The notes beneath the pieces were generated by a model, which was not told the origin of the DNA, did no database searches, and was given only the letters and a program-made list of their open reading frames with translations. Below are positions 24,981-33,690 of a DNA stretch of 64,000 nucleotides, one piece after another. Position numbers and translations under genes: made by a program. The number at the start of each line of letters is the position of its first letter. Within the stretch, counting starts at the first letter, position 1. The DNA comes from Anaerolineales bacterium (GTDB taxonomy: Bacteria; Chloroflexota; Anaerolineae; Anaerolineales; Villigracilaceae): positions 39,370 through 103,369 of the forward strand of contig JADZCC010000013.1 of NCBI GenBank assembly GCA_020851785.1. Direction: 5' to 3'.

Positions 24981-27893
24981 ATGTCCAAATCATTCAACCT
25001 CATCCAGGAAATTCACATTCAAGAATTGAACAGCGCCGCAAAGCTCTACGAGCATAAACGCACTGGCGCGCGCCTGCTCTCCATCAGCAACGACGACGAA
25101 AACAAAGTCTTCTCCATCAACTTTCGCACCACGCCCAAAGATTCAACCGGCGTGGCTCATATTTTGGAGCACTCCGTTTTGGGCGGTTCGGAAAAGTACC
25201 CCGTCAAAGAACCCTTCGTGGAATTGCTCAAAGGCTCGCTGGCCACTTTCGTCAATGCCTTTACCTATCCCGACAAAACCTGTTATCCCGTGGCCAGCCA
25301 GAACGCAAAAGATTTTTACAACCTGATTGACGTTTACATGGACGCCGTTCTACATCCGCGCATCACCGAGCAAACGCTCATGCAGGAAGGCTGGCATTAC
25401 GAAATTGACGCCGCTGGGGAAGGACTAACCTACAAGGGCGTCGTCTTCAACGAAATGAAAGGCGCGTATTCTTCGCCGGAAAATTTACTCGCCAGAACCA
25501 TTCAACAATCGCTGTTTCCCAAGCACATCTACGGCGTCGATTCAGGCGGCGACCCGGCCGAAATTCCAAACCTCACCTACGAAAACTTCAAAGGCTTTTG
25601 GGAGAGTTATTATCATCCTTCCAATGCGTTCATCTTCTTTTATGGCAACGACGACCCGGAAAAACGCCTGAAGTTAATGGAAGGGTATCTCAAAGGCTAC
25701 AAAAAGAAAAAAGTTAAATCTGCCGTGCCATTGGCCAAACCATTTAAACGCCCAAAGAAAATTGAGGCTAGTTATGATGCCGGAACAGACGCAGAAAACC
25801 TTGAACAAAAACACTACCTCACCGTCAACTGGAAACTGCCAGAGACGACCGACGCGGTATTGAACTTCAGCTTTCAAATTCTAAGCCACGCCCTCATCGG
25901 AACGCCCGCCTCCCCGCTCCGCAAAGCCCTGCTGGATTCCAACCTCGGCGAAGATCTGGCCGGATTGGGACTTGAAACCGAACTCCGCGAATTAATCTTC
26001 TCCACCGGGTTGAAAGGCACACGCGCCAAACACGCCAAAAAAATCGAAACGCTCATTGCCCAAACGCTACAAACCCTCGCCCAGGAAGGCCTTGACCCGG
26101 AATTACTAGCCGCATCCATCAACACGCTCGAATTTCACCTGCGCGAAAACAACACCGGCGCCTTCCCGCGCGGCATCGCCGTTATGCTTCGCGCCCTAAG
26201 CGCCTGGCTCCACGATGGCAGTCCCTTCAGTTTATTAACTTTTGAAACGCCGCTCAACGAAATCAAAACGAAACTGGCAGGTGACCCGCGCTATTTTGAA
26301 AAAATGATTCAGACCTATTTACTGGACAACCCACACAAGACGATCATCCGCTTCAAGCCGGACCCGGAACTGGGCCGCCGTTTCGAAGAAGATGAACAAC
26401 GCCGATTACGCTCCGCGCGCGAGAACCTCAGCAAAGAACAACTCCACAAGTTGGCGGAAGCCGCCGAAGCGCTGGAACGCAAACAGGAAACGCCCGATTC
26501 TGCCGAGGCCTTGGAAACCCTGCCCGTTTTAGACCTGGAAGATTTGGAACGCCAGACCCGCACAATTCCAATTGAAGAAGCGCAAGTGCAGGATGTGAAA
26601 GTTTTATATCACGACCTCTTCACCAACGGCATCGTCTACCTTGACCTGGCTTTTGACTTACGCGCCATGCCGCAAGAACTGCTTCCGCTGACCGATATTT
26701 TTGCCCGCGCAGTGTGCGAGTTGGGAGCCGCCACAGAAGATTACGTGCAACTTTCGCAAAGGATCGGAAAAAACACGGGCGGCATCCATGGCTCTTCGAC
26801 GGCGGTCACAGTTCAAGGGTCCAGAGAGAGCCGCGCCTACTTGATGATTCGCGGAAAATCCACGATGGGCAAATCCACCGAACTGCTCAACATCCTCCGC
26901 AACATCCTCCTGACGACAAAATTTGACAACCCCGAAAGGCTTAAGCAAATCGTCCTGGAAGAAAAAGCGGATTTGGAATCCGGCTTAACCCCGGCCGGGC
27001 ATCGCTTTGCCAACGCCCGCCTGCGCGCGCAATTTGGCGGCGCCGGTTGGATCAATGAACAAACCGGCGGGATTGCCTATCTGTTTGCCTTGCGCGAACT
27101 GGCCAAAGAGATCGAACAAAGTTGGCCGACGGTTTTGAAGAAATTGGAAACCCTGCGCGACACGTTGATTAACGCCAAGACTGCGCTCGTCAACGTGACG
27201 TTGGACGCCGGTCATTGGAGCGCCTTCAAGCCACATTTGGAAAATTTCATCTTCGCGCTTCCCGTGAAGGACGTTCAACTTTCAGCGTTTGAGATTCAGC
27301 CCAAAATCCAAAAAGAAGGGCTGGCGATTCCCGCACAGGTTAATTACGTTGGCAAAGGCGCAAATTTATACGACCTGGGCTACGAATTAGACGGCTCTTC
27401 CGAGGCGATCATTGGCTATTTGCGAATGACGCATTTGTGGGAAAAGATTCGCGTACAGGGCGGCGCCTATGGCGCATTTGCCCAATTTGATAACGCCACC
27501 GGCGTCTTCACCTTCCTCTCGTACCGTGATCCAAACATCGCCGCGACGATTGAAAATTACGACCAGGCGGCCGCGTTTCTCAAAGGGCTGGACGCTTCGC
27601 GCCTTTCAAAGAATGAACTTAAGAAGGCCATCATCGCCGCGATTGGCGATTTGGACGCCTATCAACTGCCCGACGCAAAAGGCTACACCTCCATGATCCG
27701 CCACCTTACCGGACGCACCGACACGCTACGCCAAAAATATCGCGATGAGGTTTTATCCACCAATGGAGAGGATTTTATCGGCTTTGGCGAAGCGCTGGAG
27801 AAGGCGATCAAGTCAAACGCGGTGGTTGTGGTGGGTTCGCAAACGGCGCTGGAAGACGCGAAACTCGATCTGAAAGTGACGAAGGTTTTGTAG
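24981..27893 (+). CDS. M16C zinc metallopeptidase, presequence protease (PreP/Cym1) type
   Basis: 970 residues, the full size of PreP-type insulinase-family proteases, which close two halves around unfolded peptides of up to some 65 residues. The inverted zinc motif HxxEH is 'HILEH' (H60, E63, H64), followed by 'YKGVVFNEMKGAYSS' with the distal Glu ligand. The second half contains the degenerate peptidase domains, starting near 'VLYHDLFTNGIVYLDLAFDL'. No signal peptide is present, so the enzyme is probably cytoplasmic. AGGAG precedes the ATG. It sits between the FAD and FeS-Mo subunits of the molybdenum hydroxylase without an obvious functional link. Confidence 0.93.
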   Translation: MSKSFNLIQEIHIQELNSAAKLYEHKRTGARLLSISNDDENKVFSINFRTTPKDSTGVAHILEHSVLGGSEKYPVKEPFVELLKGSLATFVNAFTYPDKTCYPVASQNAKDFYNLIDVYMDAVLHPRITEQTLMQEGWHYEIDAAGEGLTYKGVVFNEMKGAYSSPENLLARTIQQSLFPKHIYGVDSGGDPAEIPNLTYENFKGFWESYYHPSNAFIFFYGNDDPEKRLKLMEGYLKGYKKKKVKSAVPLAKPFKRPKKIEASYDAGTDAENLEQKHYLTVNWKLPETTDAVLNFSFQILSHALIGTPASPLRKALLDSNLGEDLAGLGLETELRELIFSTGLKGTRAKHAKKIETLIAQTLQTLAQEGLDPELLAASINTLEFHLRENNTGAFPRGIAVMLRALSAWLHDGSPFSLLTFETPLNEIKTKLAGDPRYFEKMIQTYLLDNPHKTIIRFKPDPELGRRFEEDEQRRLRSARENLSKEQLHKLAEAAEALERKQETPDSAEALETLPVLDLEDLERQTRTIPIEEAQVQDVKVLYHDLFTNGIVYLDLAFDLRAMPQELLPLTDIFARAVCELGAATEDYVQLSQRIGKNTGGIHGSSTAVTVQGSRESRAYLMIRGKSTMGKSTELLNILRNILLTTKFDNPERLKQIVLEEKADLESGLTPAGHRFANARLRAQFGGAGWINEQTGGIAYLFALRELAKEIEQSWPTVLKKLETLRDTLINAKTALVNVTLDAGHWSAFKPHLENFIFALPVKDVQLSAFEIQPKIQKEGLAIPAQVNYVGKGANLYDLGYELDGSSEAIIGYLRMTHLWEKIRVQGGAYGAFAQFDNATGVFTFLSYRDPNIAATIENYDQAAAFLKGLDASRLSKNELKKAIIAAIGDLDAYQLPDAKGYTSMIRHLTGRTDTLRQKYRDEVLSTNGEDFIGFGEALEKAIKSNAVVVVGSQTALEDAKLDLKVTKVL

Positions 27894-27900
27894 CGGTTAG

Positions 27901-27942
27901 AAGGTTCAAGGTTCAAGGTTCAAGGTTGAAGGTTCAAAGTTG
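27901..27942 (+). repeat. Six tandem 7-base units (AAGGTTC)
   Basis: AAGGTTC is repeated at 27901, 27908 and 27915, then AAGGTTG (27922), AAGGTTC (27929) and AAAGTTG (27936). It lies eight bases after the protease stop and runs into the start of the following broken gene. Related G/T/A-rich wording recurs at 30500-30560 and 51560-51606. Confidence 0.85.
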
Positions 27943-28484
27943 GAATTTGAAGATCAGCTAGTCTGTGAACTCTGGGCGCGGGATGTGCGCTTTCTGATGG
28001 GAAAAGCGCTTACAAATGCGCCAACGCTTTCGCCAAAAACTCTTCTTGCATCACTTGCTGAAAGTTCGGATGCACGCTTACGTCTTAGTTTAATTCCGCT
28101 TCTCCTCCGCCATCCAGAGTTTGCAGATAAAGCAAAAAAGGTAGATGAACAACTTACGACAGTAAATGGACAGTTATTTTTTTTCGATTCTATTTCACCG
28201 CCGCAATGCTTCTTCAACAAAAATACGAAGAACAATTATCGAGTTCCTTAGGAAAACAGCCAAAGATTCCTGACTTATTTTCTAATGAGTTAGGAATAAC
28301 TCTTTATCAAAATGTTGATATTGCATTGTTTGAACTAGCTGAGCGTCATAAAATCTTAAGTGATCAAAATATTAATTGGCTTGGCACATACAAACATGCG
28401 ACGGACGTTTGGCTAAAACTACTTGAATTACACAAGCAAGAATCTCCTCTTCCTGAAAGGGAGAGGGAATTGGAGTCCAAATGA
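27940..28484 (+). pseudogene. Uncharacterised gene broken by a frameshift in a T run
   Basis: Two overlapping frames together make one plausible protein of about 181 residues. The first (27940-28251) reads from a TTG inside the tandem repeat and is sensible up to 'TTVNGQLFF'; the second continues as 'FYFTAAMLLQQKYEEQL' to the TGA at 28482-28484. The frames join if the run of eight T at 28177-28184 had nine. The product is charged and helical ('VDIALFELAERHKIL') and no family is recognised. The 5' end is unclear because the usable start lies in the repeat. Either a real inactivating deletion or a homopolymer sequencing error would explain it. The end overlaps the next gene by four bases. Confidence 0.6.
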
Positions 28485-31400
28485 ACATCACCTTGAAAAT
28501 CAACGGCAATCAACATCTCCTTGACGTTCCTCCATCCGCCACCTTGCTCGCCCTTTTGCGCGGGCTTGGCTTTCACGGAGTCAAGTTTGGAGATGAAGGC
28601 GGGTTAAGTGGCGCAGATACCGTTTTGTTGGATGGGAAACCGATTAACGCCGGCTCCATCCTCGCGGCGCAGGCGGAAGATCATAACATCGTCACCATTG
28701 AAGCGCTGGGCGAACATCCTGAACAGGGTTGGAAAAAAACAGCCGGATTACATCCACTGCAAAAAGCCTTCGTTGAGTCTGGCGCGATTCAATGCGGCTA
28801 TTGCACGCCCGCGCAAATTCTCGCGGCGCAGAGTCTGCTTGAGCAAAACAGCAACCCAACTGAGGCGGAAGTCCGCGAGGCGCTTTCGGGAGTCCTCTGC
28901 CGTTGCACGGGGTATCTCAAGCCCGTGCAAGCGATTCTCAAAGCGGCGGCAGAACTGCGCGGCGACGAACCGATTAACATTTCGTCCATCAATTGGGATT
29001 TTGGAATGCCCAAGCCTGACGCTCCCCAAGACGATTCTCCCGCTTCTTCCTTGACCTTTCGACAAACTCAGGGCGGCGCTGGAGTTTTGACTCGCCCCAA
29101 AGTGGTGCTTGCGCCTGAAAGCAAAACCTGGCAAACGGTGGGCAAGCCCGAAATCAAAGTGGATGCGATTAAACTGGTTCAAGGCAAGCCTGCCTTCACC
29201 GGCGATTTTGAAAAACGCGGCCTGTTACATGCAAAGGTTTTACACTCGCCGCACGCGCACGCCGTCATAAAAAAAATTGACGTGACCCAAGCCAAAGCGC
29301 TGGATGGCGTTGCGGCGGTCTTGACCTATCAAGACCTTCCGCGCGTCGTCTATTCCACCGCCGGGCAATCCGACCCAATTCCCGGCCCGCTGGATTCGTT
29401 TTCTCTGGATCATAAAGTCCGTTTCGTGGGAGATCGCGTGGCCTTCGTCGCCGCAGAAACGCCTGAGATTGCAGAAAAAGCGTTAGCCTTGATTGAAGTT
29501 GAATATGAAATCCTGCCCGCGATTTTAGATTCGCGCGAAGCCATGAATGCAGGCGCGATCAAGATTCACGACGAGCCGGAATACGTCAACTTTGCAGATT
29601 CAAACCCGGATAAAAACCTCGCGGCCCACATCCGCATTGACATTGGCGACGTGGAAAAAGGTTTTCAGGAAGCCGATGAAATTTTTGAGGCGGAATACGA
29701 AGTTCCCAAAGTTCAACAGGTTTCCATCGAACCGCACATCGCCGTCACGTATTGGGACGAAGACGACCGCTTGGTCATTCGCACGTCCACGCAAGTTCCC
29801 TTTCATGTGCGGCGAATGCTTGCGCCGGTTTTGAATTTACCCGTCAAAAGAATCCGCGTGATCAAGCCGCGGATTGGCGGCGGCTTTGGCGGCAAACAGG
29901 AAGTCTTGATGGAAGATGTTCCGGCTCATTTAACCATTGCCACCAAACGCCCGGTGATTTACGAATACACCCGCGAGGAAGAATTTATCGCGGCGCGTTC
30001 GCGTCACCCGATGCGCGTGCGGATGAAAACGGGCGTGAAGAAAGATGGGACGATCACCGCCAACTCCATGTACGCCTTGTCCGATACTGGCGCGTATGGT
30101 TGTCACGCCTTAACCGTCACCGGCAACACGGGGCATAAAGCCATGGCGCTCTACGTGGGCGACGGCGCCTATCGCCTTGCGCCCAACATCCGCTTTTACG
30201 CGGACGTGGTTTACACCAACACGCCGCCCGCCGGAGCCTTTCGCGGTTATGGTGTGCCGCAAGGGTATTGGCCCCTGGACCGGCATTTGGAAAAAATTGC
30301 GCGCGCCATGAATTTTGACCCGATTGATTTTCGCCTAAAGAACGCGATTCGCCCGGGCGAATACCATCCCTTCTCAACCGCCTGGAACGAAGGCCGCGAA
30401 CCGCGCCCGGAAATAATTCACACCGTGGGGCTGGAGCAATGCGTGGCGCAGGGCCGCGCGGCAATTAATTGGGATGATAAGTTTGGAAATGAGGAGTGGA
30501 GAAGTTCAAAGTCACAGGTTGCAAGTCAAAAGTCAAGCAAAGCCTTCAACTTGCAACCTTCGACGAAAAGAAAAGGCATCGGCGTCGCCTTCGTCATGCA
30601 AGGCACAGCCATTCCCTATCTGGACATGGGCGGGGCTTCGATCAAAATGAACGACGACGGCTCTTTCAACCTTTTGGTGGGCGCCACCGACCTCGGCACC
30701 GGCTCGGATACCGTCCTCGCGCAAATGGCGGCGGAAGTGTTGGGCGTGCCAGTTGAGGAAATGATTACCTACTCCTCCGATACCGACTTCACGCCATTTG
30801 ACAAAGGCGCGTACGCTTCCTCTACAACCTACATTTCTGGAACGGCCGCCGTCAAAGCGGCGCAAATCGTCGCGGAACGAATCAAGATTCGCGCCGCCGC
30901 CCTGCTTGGAATGCCGGAAGCGGAATTTGAAACCGTCAAACTGGCGGATAAAAAAGCTTTCGCGCCAGACGGACGGTCTGTGACTCTGGCGGAGATTGCC
31001 CTCGATAGTTTGCATAAAAATAATCAGGAACAAATTATGGGCGTGGCCAGTTATGTTTCGCCCGTCTCGCCGCCACCCTTTGCCGCGCAATTTGCCGAAG
31101 TGACGGTGGACATTGAAACCGGCGAAGTCACAGTGGACCGACTCGTAATGGCGGTGGATTCGGGCGTGATCATCAACCCGCTGACCGCTTCGGGACAAAT
31201 CGAAGGCGGAATGACTCAAGCGCTGGGATACGCCGTGTGCGAAGAAATGCGTTATGATGAAAATGGCGCCGCCCATGAAAGGGATTTGGATCGGTATCAT
31301 ATTTTCCGGGCCAACGAAATGCCCGAACTGGAAACCATCTTCGTCGAGACGTTCGAGCCGAGTCATCCTTTTGGCGTGAAAGCCGTGGCCGAGATACCCA

Positions 31401-31510
31401 TGGACGGAGTCGCTCCGGCGGTTGGTAACGCCATCCTCAACGCGACCGGCGTGAACATTGATCAGATTCCCGCCATGCCGGAAAGAGTTTGGAAAGCCTT
31501 GCGCAACTAA
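28481..31510 (+). CDS. Fused FeS/molybdopterin subunit of a xanthine dehydrogenase-family hydroxylase
   Basis: 1009 residues: an N-terminal ferredoxin-like domain (1-75), a [2Fe-2S]-binding helical domain (about 80-155) with C105, C108, C140 and C142 ('QCGYCTPAQ', 'LCRCTGY'), a linker, and the two molybdopterin domains (about 220-1005) with 'IGGGFGGKQEVLMED', 'PPAGAFRGYGVPQG' and a late 'GVKAVAEIP' carrying the likely catalytic Glu. The plant-type cluster motif of the first domain has lost all four Cys: residues 38, 43, 46 and 58 are Asp, Ser, Asp and Gly ('FGDEGGLSGADTV'). About 25 residues near 668-694 derive from an inserted palindromic repeat. The substrate (purine, aldehyde or N-heterocycle) is not deducible. 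FAD partner: 21717-22457. Confidence 0.92.
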   Translation: MNITLKINGNQHLLDVPPSATLLALLRGLGFHGVKFGDEGGLSGADTVLLDGKPINAGSILAAQAEDHNIVTIEALGEHPEQGWKKTAGLHPLQKAFVESGAIQCGYCTPAQILAAQSLLEQNSNPTEAEVREALSGVLCRCTGYLKPVQAILKAAAELRGDEPINISSINWDFGMPKPDAPQDDSPASSLTFRQTQGGAGVLTRPKVVLAPESKTWQTVGKPEIKVDAIKLVQGKPAFTGDFEKRGLLHAKVLHSPHAHAVIKKIDVTQAKALDGVAAVLTYQDLPRVVYSTAGQSDPIPGPLDSFSLDHKVRFVGDRVAFVAAETPEIAEKALALIEVEYEILPAILDSREAMNAGAIKIHDEPEYVNFADSNPDKNLAAHIRIDIGDVEKGFQEADEIFEAEYEVPKVQQVSIEPHIAVTYWDEDDRLVIRTSTQVPFHVRRMLAPVLNLPVKRIRVIKPRIGGGFGGKQEVLMEDVPAHLTIATKRPVIYEYTREEEFIAARSRHPMRVRMKTGVKKDGTITANSMYALSDTGAYGCHALTVTGNTGHKAMALYVGDGAYRLAPNIRFYADVVYTNTPPAGAFRGYGVPQGYWPLDRHLEKIARAMNFDPIDFRLKNAIRPGEYHPFSTAWNEGREPRPEIIHTVGLEQCVAQGRAAINWDDKFGNEEWRSSKSQVASQKSSKAFNLQPSTKRKGIGVAFVMQGTAIPYLDMGGASIKMNDDGSFNLLVGATDLGTGSDTVLAQMAAEVLGVPVEEMITYSSDTDFTPFDKGAYASSTTYISGTAAVKAAQIVAERIKIRAAALLGMPEAEFETVKLADKKAFAPDGRSVTLAEIALDSLHKNNQEQIMGVASYVSPVSPPPFAAQFAEVTVDIETGEVTVDRLVMAVDSGVIINPLTASGQIEGGMTQALGYAVCEEMRYDENGAAHERDLDRYHIFRANEMPELETIFVETFEPSHPFGVKAVAEIPMDGVAPAVGNAILNATGVNIDQIPAMPERVWKALRN
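30516..30559 (+). repeat. 11-base inverted repeat inside the hydroxylase gene
   Basis: AGGTTGCAAGT (30516-30526) and its exact complement ACTTGCAACCT (30549-30559) are separated by 22 bases. The surrounding 30496-30565 stretch is A/G/T-rich and translates into a Ser/Lys/Gln-rich peptide ('KSQVASQKSSK') unlike the rest of the enzyme, suggesting an in-frame repeat insertion. Confidence 0.7.
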
Positions 31511-33663
31511 TGACCAGCGGTCAAATCCTGTACCTTCTGCCGTACTGCCTTTCCGCCGGTATTTCCCTCGGAATACTGGTGTATTCATGGCGGCATCGTC
31601 GGGCCAAGGGCATGTTGGCCTATTCGCTTTACATTGGTTTTCAACTGCTGGCCATCCTCGCGTTTATTTTTGAACTGATCACACCCAGCCTCGAAATTAA
31701 ATTGCTCTGGGATAAACTCCAGTGGTTGCTGGAAGGCACGTTCATCCTGCTGGCTTTTTTTACGTTCGCATTTCAATTCACCAATACCCGGCTCAAACGG
31801 CCGGATTTATTCTGGTCGGTGGTCGCCGGAATTCCAATTATCTTTAGCTTGTTAGTCGCCACCGACACCTTTCATCATCTTGTTTATCTCAAGCCGCATC
31901 TAAGCGTTCCTGCGCCGTTTGCCGAGCTAAAATACAGTTACTCAACGATTGTCTATTTATTTACTGGATATATCTACGCCGCGACCGTGTACGGGTTTAT
32001 CTTCCTGATTAAGGAAGCGCTAAAGAAGAAGAATCGCCAACGCTGGCGCATCATCGTCATTGCAGTCGGCTTTTTCACTCCGGTCATCTTTTCCATCTTT
32101 GCCACTTTAAATATCACGTTGGGGCCGCAAAGGGACATTACGCCATTCACTTTTGCGCTTGGCAATCTAATCGTCATCTGGGGCTTGTTTCGCTTTGGGG
32201 CGTTTGAATTTGTGCCGGTGGCCCGGGAGCAAATCATCGAAAATCTGGCGGACCCGGTGCTGGTGATTGACCTTGACGATCAGGTGATTGACGTTAACCC
32301 AGCCGCGTTAATCTTTTTGGAGAAAGACATCAGCGAAGTTTTGGGACTAAAGATCAACCGTGTCTTCAACCCCTGGGACGAGTTGGGAAGCCTGGTTCGG
32401 GACGGGAAGGAACACAAACGGGAAGTTCCCATCCAAACCCAAGAGGATACGATCTTTTTAGACGTTAACATCTCGCGCATTTACAGCCAGCAGATGAATC
32501 CCATCGGACGGATTATCGTCATTCACGACATCACCCGCACGAAAACGCTGGAAACCAGCTACCGGATTCTTTCCAACGAACTGGATCAACGGGTGAAAGA
32601 ACGGACGGAGGAATTAATCAAAAGCGAAGAACGCTATCGAACGCTCTTCAACGATTCGCCCATCCCCCAACTTGAACAGGATTTCTCGCAAATCAAACCG
32701 GAGATTGACGCGCTGGTCAAAGCGCACGGCTCCGCCCTGCAAGCCTACTTGCTGGAACGCCCGGAACTGATTACAAATTTACTGAAGCGCGTTCACATCA
32801 CCGACGCCAACGAAGCCGCCGTGCGCTGGTATGCCGTGAAGAACAAGGAAGCCTTGCAAACCACATTAAGCCGAATCATCGAGCCGCGTCATTATGCGCA
32901 CTTTATTCAAGACCTGCTTTCCTTAATCAAAAATAAAACTTTTTTTGAAAATAGCGTGGAGCGTCTGGATAAAAACAACAACAAGCTTTTTTTAGTCCTG
33001 TCTGGAAAAGTCTCCCCCGGGCAGGAAAAAACCTGGAAACAAATCATCGTCTCCATTTTGGACATTACAAAATTAAAGCAGGCCGAATTGGATTTGGCGG
33101 CCGCCTACGACACCACGCTGGAAGGTTGGGCCCGTGCGCTGGAATTAAAAGACAAAGAAACCGAAGGCCATTCCCGCCGGGTGATCGAATCCACGGTCAG
33201 CCTGGCCAAAAGCCTGGGGTGTACCGCGCAGGCCCTCGCAGATATCCGCCGCGGCGCAATCCTCCACGATATTGGCAAGATGGCGATTCCAGACAACATC
33301 CTAAAGAAAAACGGCCCGCTCACCGACAAGGAACGAAAAATTATCGAGGGTCATCCGCAAGTCGCTTATGATTTGCTCAAAGATATTCCGCATCTGAAGA
33401 ATGCGCTTGAAATTCCATACAATCACCACGAAAAATGGGACGGTTCCGGCTATCCACGCGGATTGAAAGGCGCAGAGATTCCGCTGGCGGCTAGAATCTT
33501 CGCGCTGATTGACGTATGGGACGCGCTCTCGCACGACCGCCCTTACCGCGCCGCCTGGGCAAAGGAAGAAGTCATCGCGTACATTCGATCCGAATCTGGT
33601 AAACATTTTGACCCTCAAATTACAGAAATCTTTTTAGAGTTATTACAGCAAGGCGAGATATAA
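31510..33663 (+). CDS. 7TM-PAS-PAS-HD-GYP signalling protein (c-di-GMP phosphodiesterase type)
   Basis: 717 residues. The N-terminus has about seven TM helices resembling the HisKA_7TM sensory module (1-235), then PAS1 (about 245-365, 'IIENLADPVLVIDLDDQVID'), a coiled coil, PAS2 (about 385-520) and an HD-GYP domain (about 530-717) with 'GAILHDIGKMAIPDNIL' and 'NHHEKWDGSGYPRGLKG'. The metal and GYP residues are intact, so c-di-GMP hydrolysis is likely. The ATG at 31510 overlaps the preceding stop by one base (TAATG); a TTG at 31489 is an alternative. Its coupling to the hydroxylase gene may be only positional. Confidence 0.92.
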   Translation: MTSGQILYLLPYCLSAGISLGILVYSWRHRRAKGMLAYSLYIGFQLLAILAFIFELITPSLEIKLLWDKLQWLLEGTFILLAFFTFAFQFTNTRLKRPDLFWSVVAGIPIIFSLLVATDTFHHLVYLKPHLSVPAPFAELKYSYSTIVYLFTGYIYAATVYGFIFLIKEALKKKNRQRWRIIVIAVGFFTPVIFSIFATLNITLGPQRDITPFTFALGNLIVIWGLFRFGAFEFVPVAREQIIENLADPVLVIDLDDQVIDVNPAALIFLEKDISEVLGLKINRVFNPWDELGSLVRDGKEHKREVPIQTQEDTIFLDVNISRIYSQQMNPIGRIIVIHDITRTKTLETSYRILSNELDQRVKERTEELIKSEERYRTLFNDSPIPQLEQDFSQIKPEIDALVKAHGSALQAYLLERPELITNLLKRVHITDANEAAVRWYAVKNKEALQTTLSRIIEPRHYAHFIQDLLSLIKNKTFFENSVERLDKNNNKLFLVLSGKVSPGQEKTWKQIIVSILDITKLKQAELDLAAAYDTTLEGWARALELKDKETEGHSRRVIESTVSLAKSLGCTAQALADIRRGAILHDIGKMAIPDNILKKNGPLTDKERKIIEGHPQVAYDLLKDIPHLKNALEIPYNHHEKWDGSGYPRGLKGAEIPLAARIFALIDVWDALSHDRPYRAAWAKEEVIAYIRSESGKHFDPQITEIFLELLQQGEI

Positions 33664-33664
33664 T
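33659..33664 (+). promoter_or_regulatory. -10 box upstream of pyrophosphatase gene
   Basis: TATAAT overlaps the HD-GYP stop region and lies 26 bases before the ATG at 33691, which has a TTGGAG ribosome-binding site. No clear -35 element. Confidence 0.4.
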
Positions 33665-33690
33665 CAGCCTTTCGTTTTGGAGAAACCAGC

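Noticed and set aside
27894..28480. Tandem repeats taken as a CRISPR array
   Set aside because: Units are 7 bases and contiguous without spacers, and no cas genes occur in the window.
30533..31588. 351-codon open frame opposite the hydroxylase gene
   Set aside because: Antisense to conserved molybdopterin-domain motifs and rich in His/Arg, a typical shadow.
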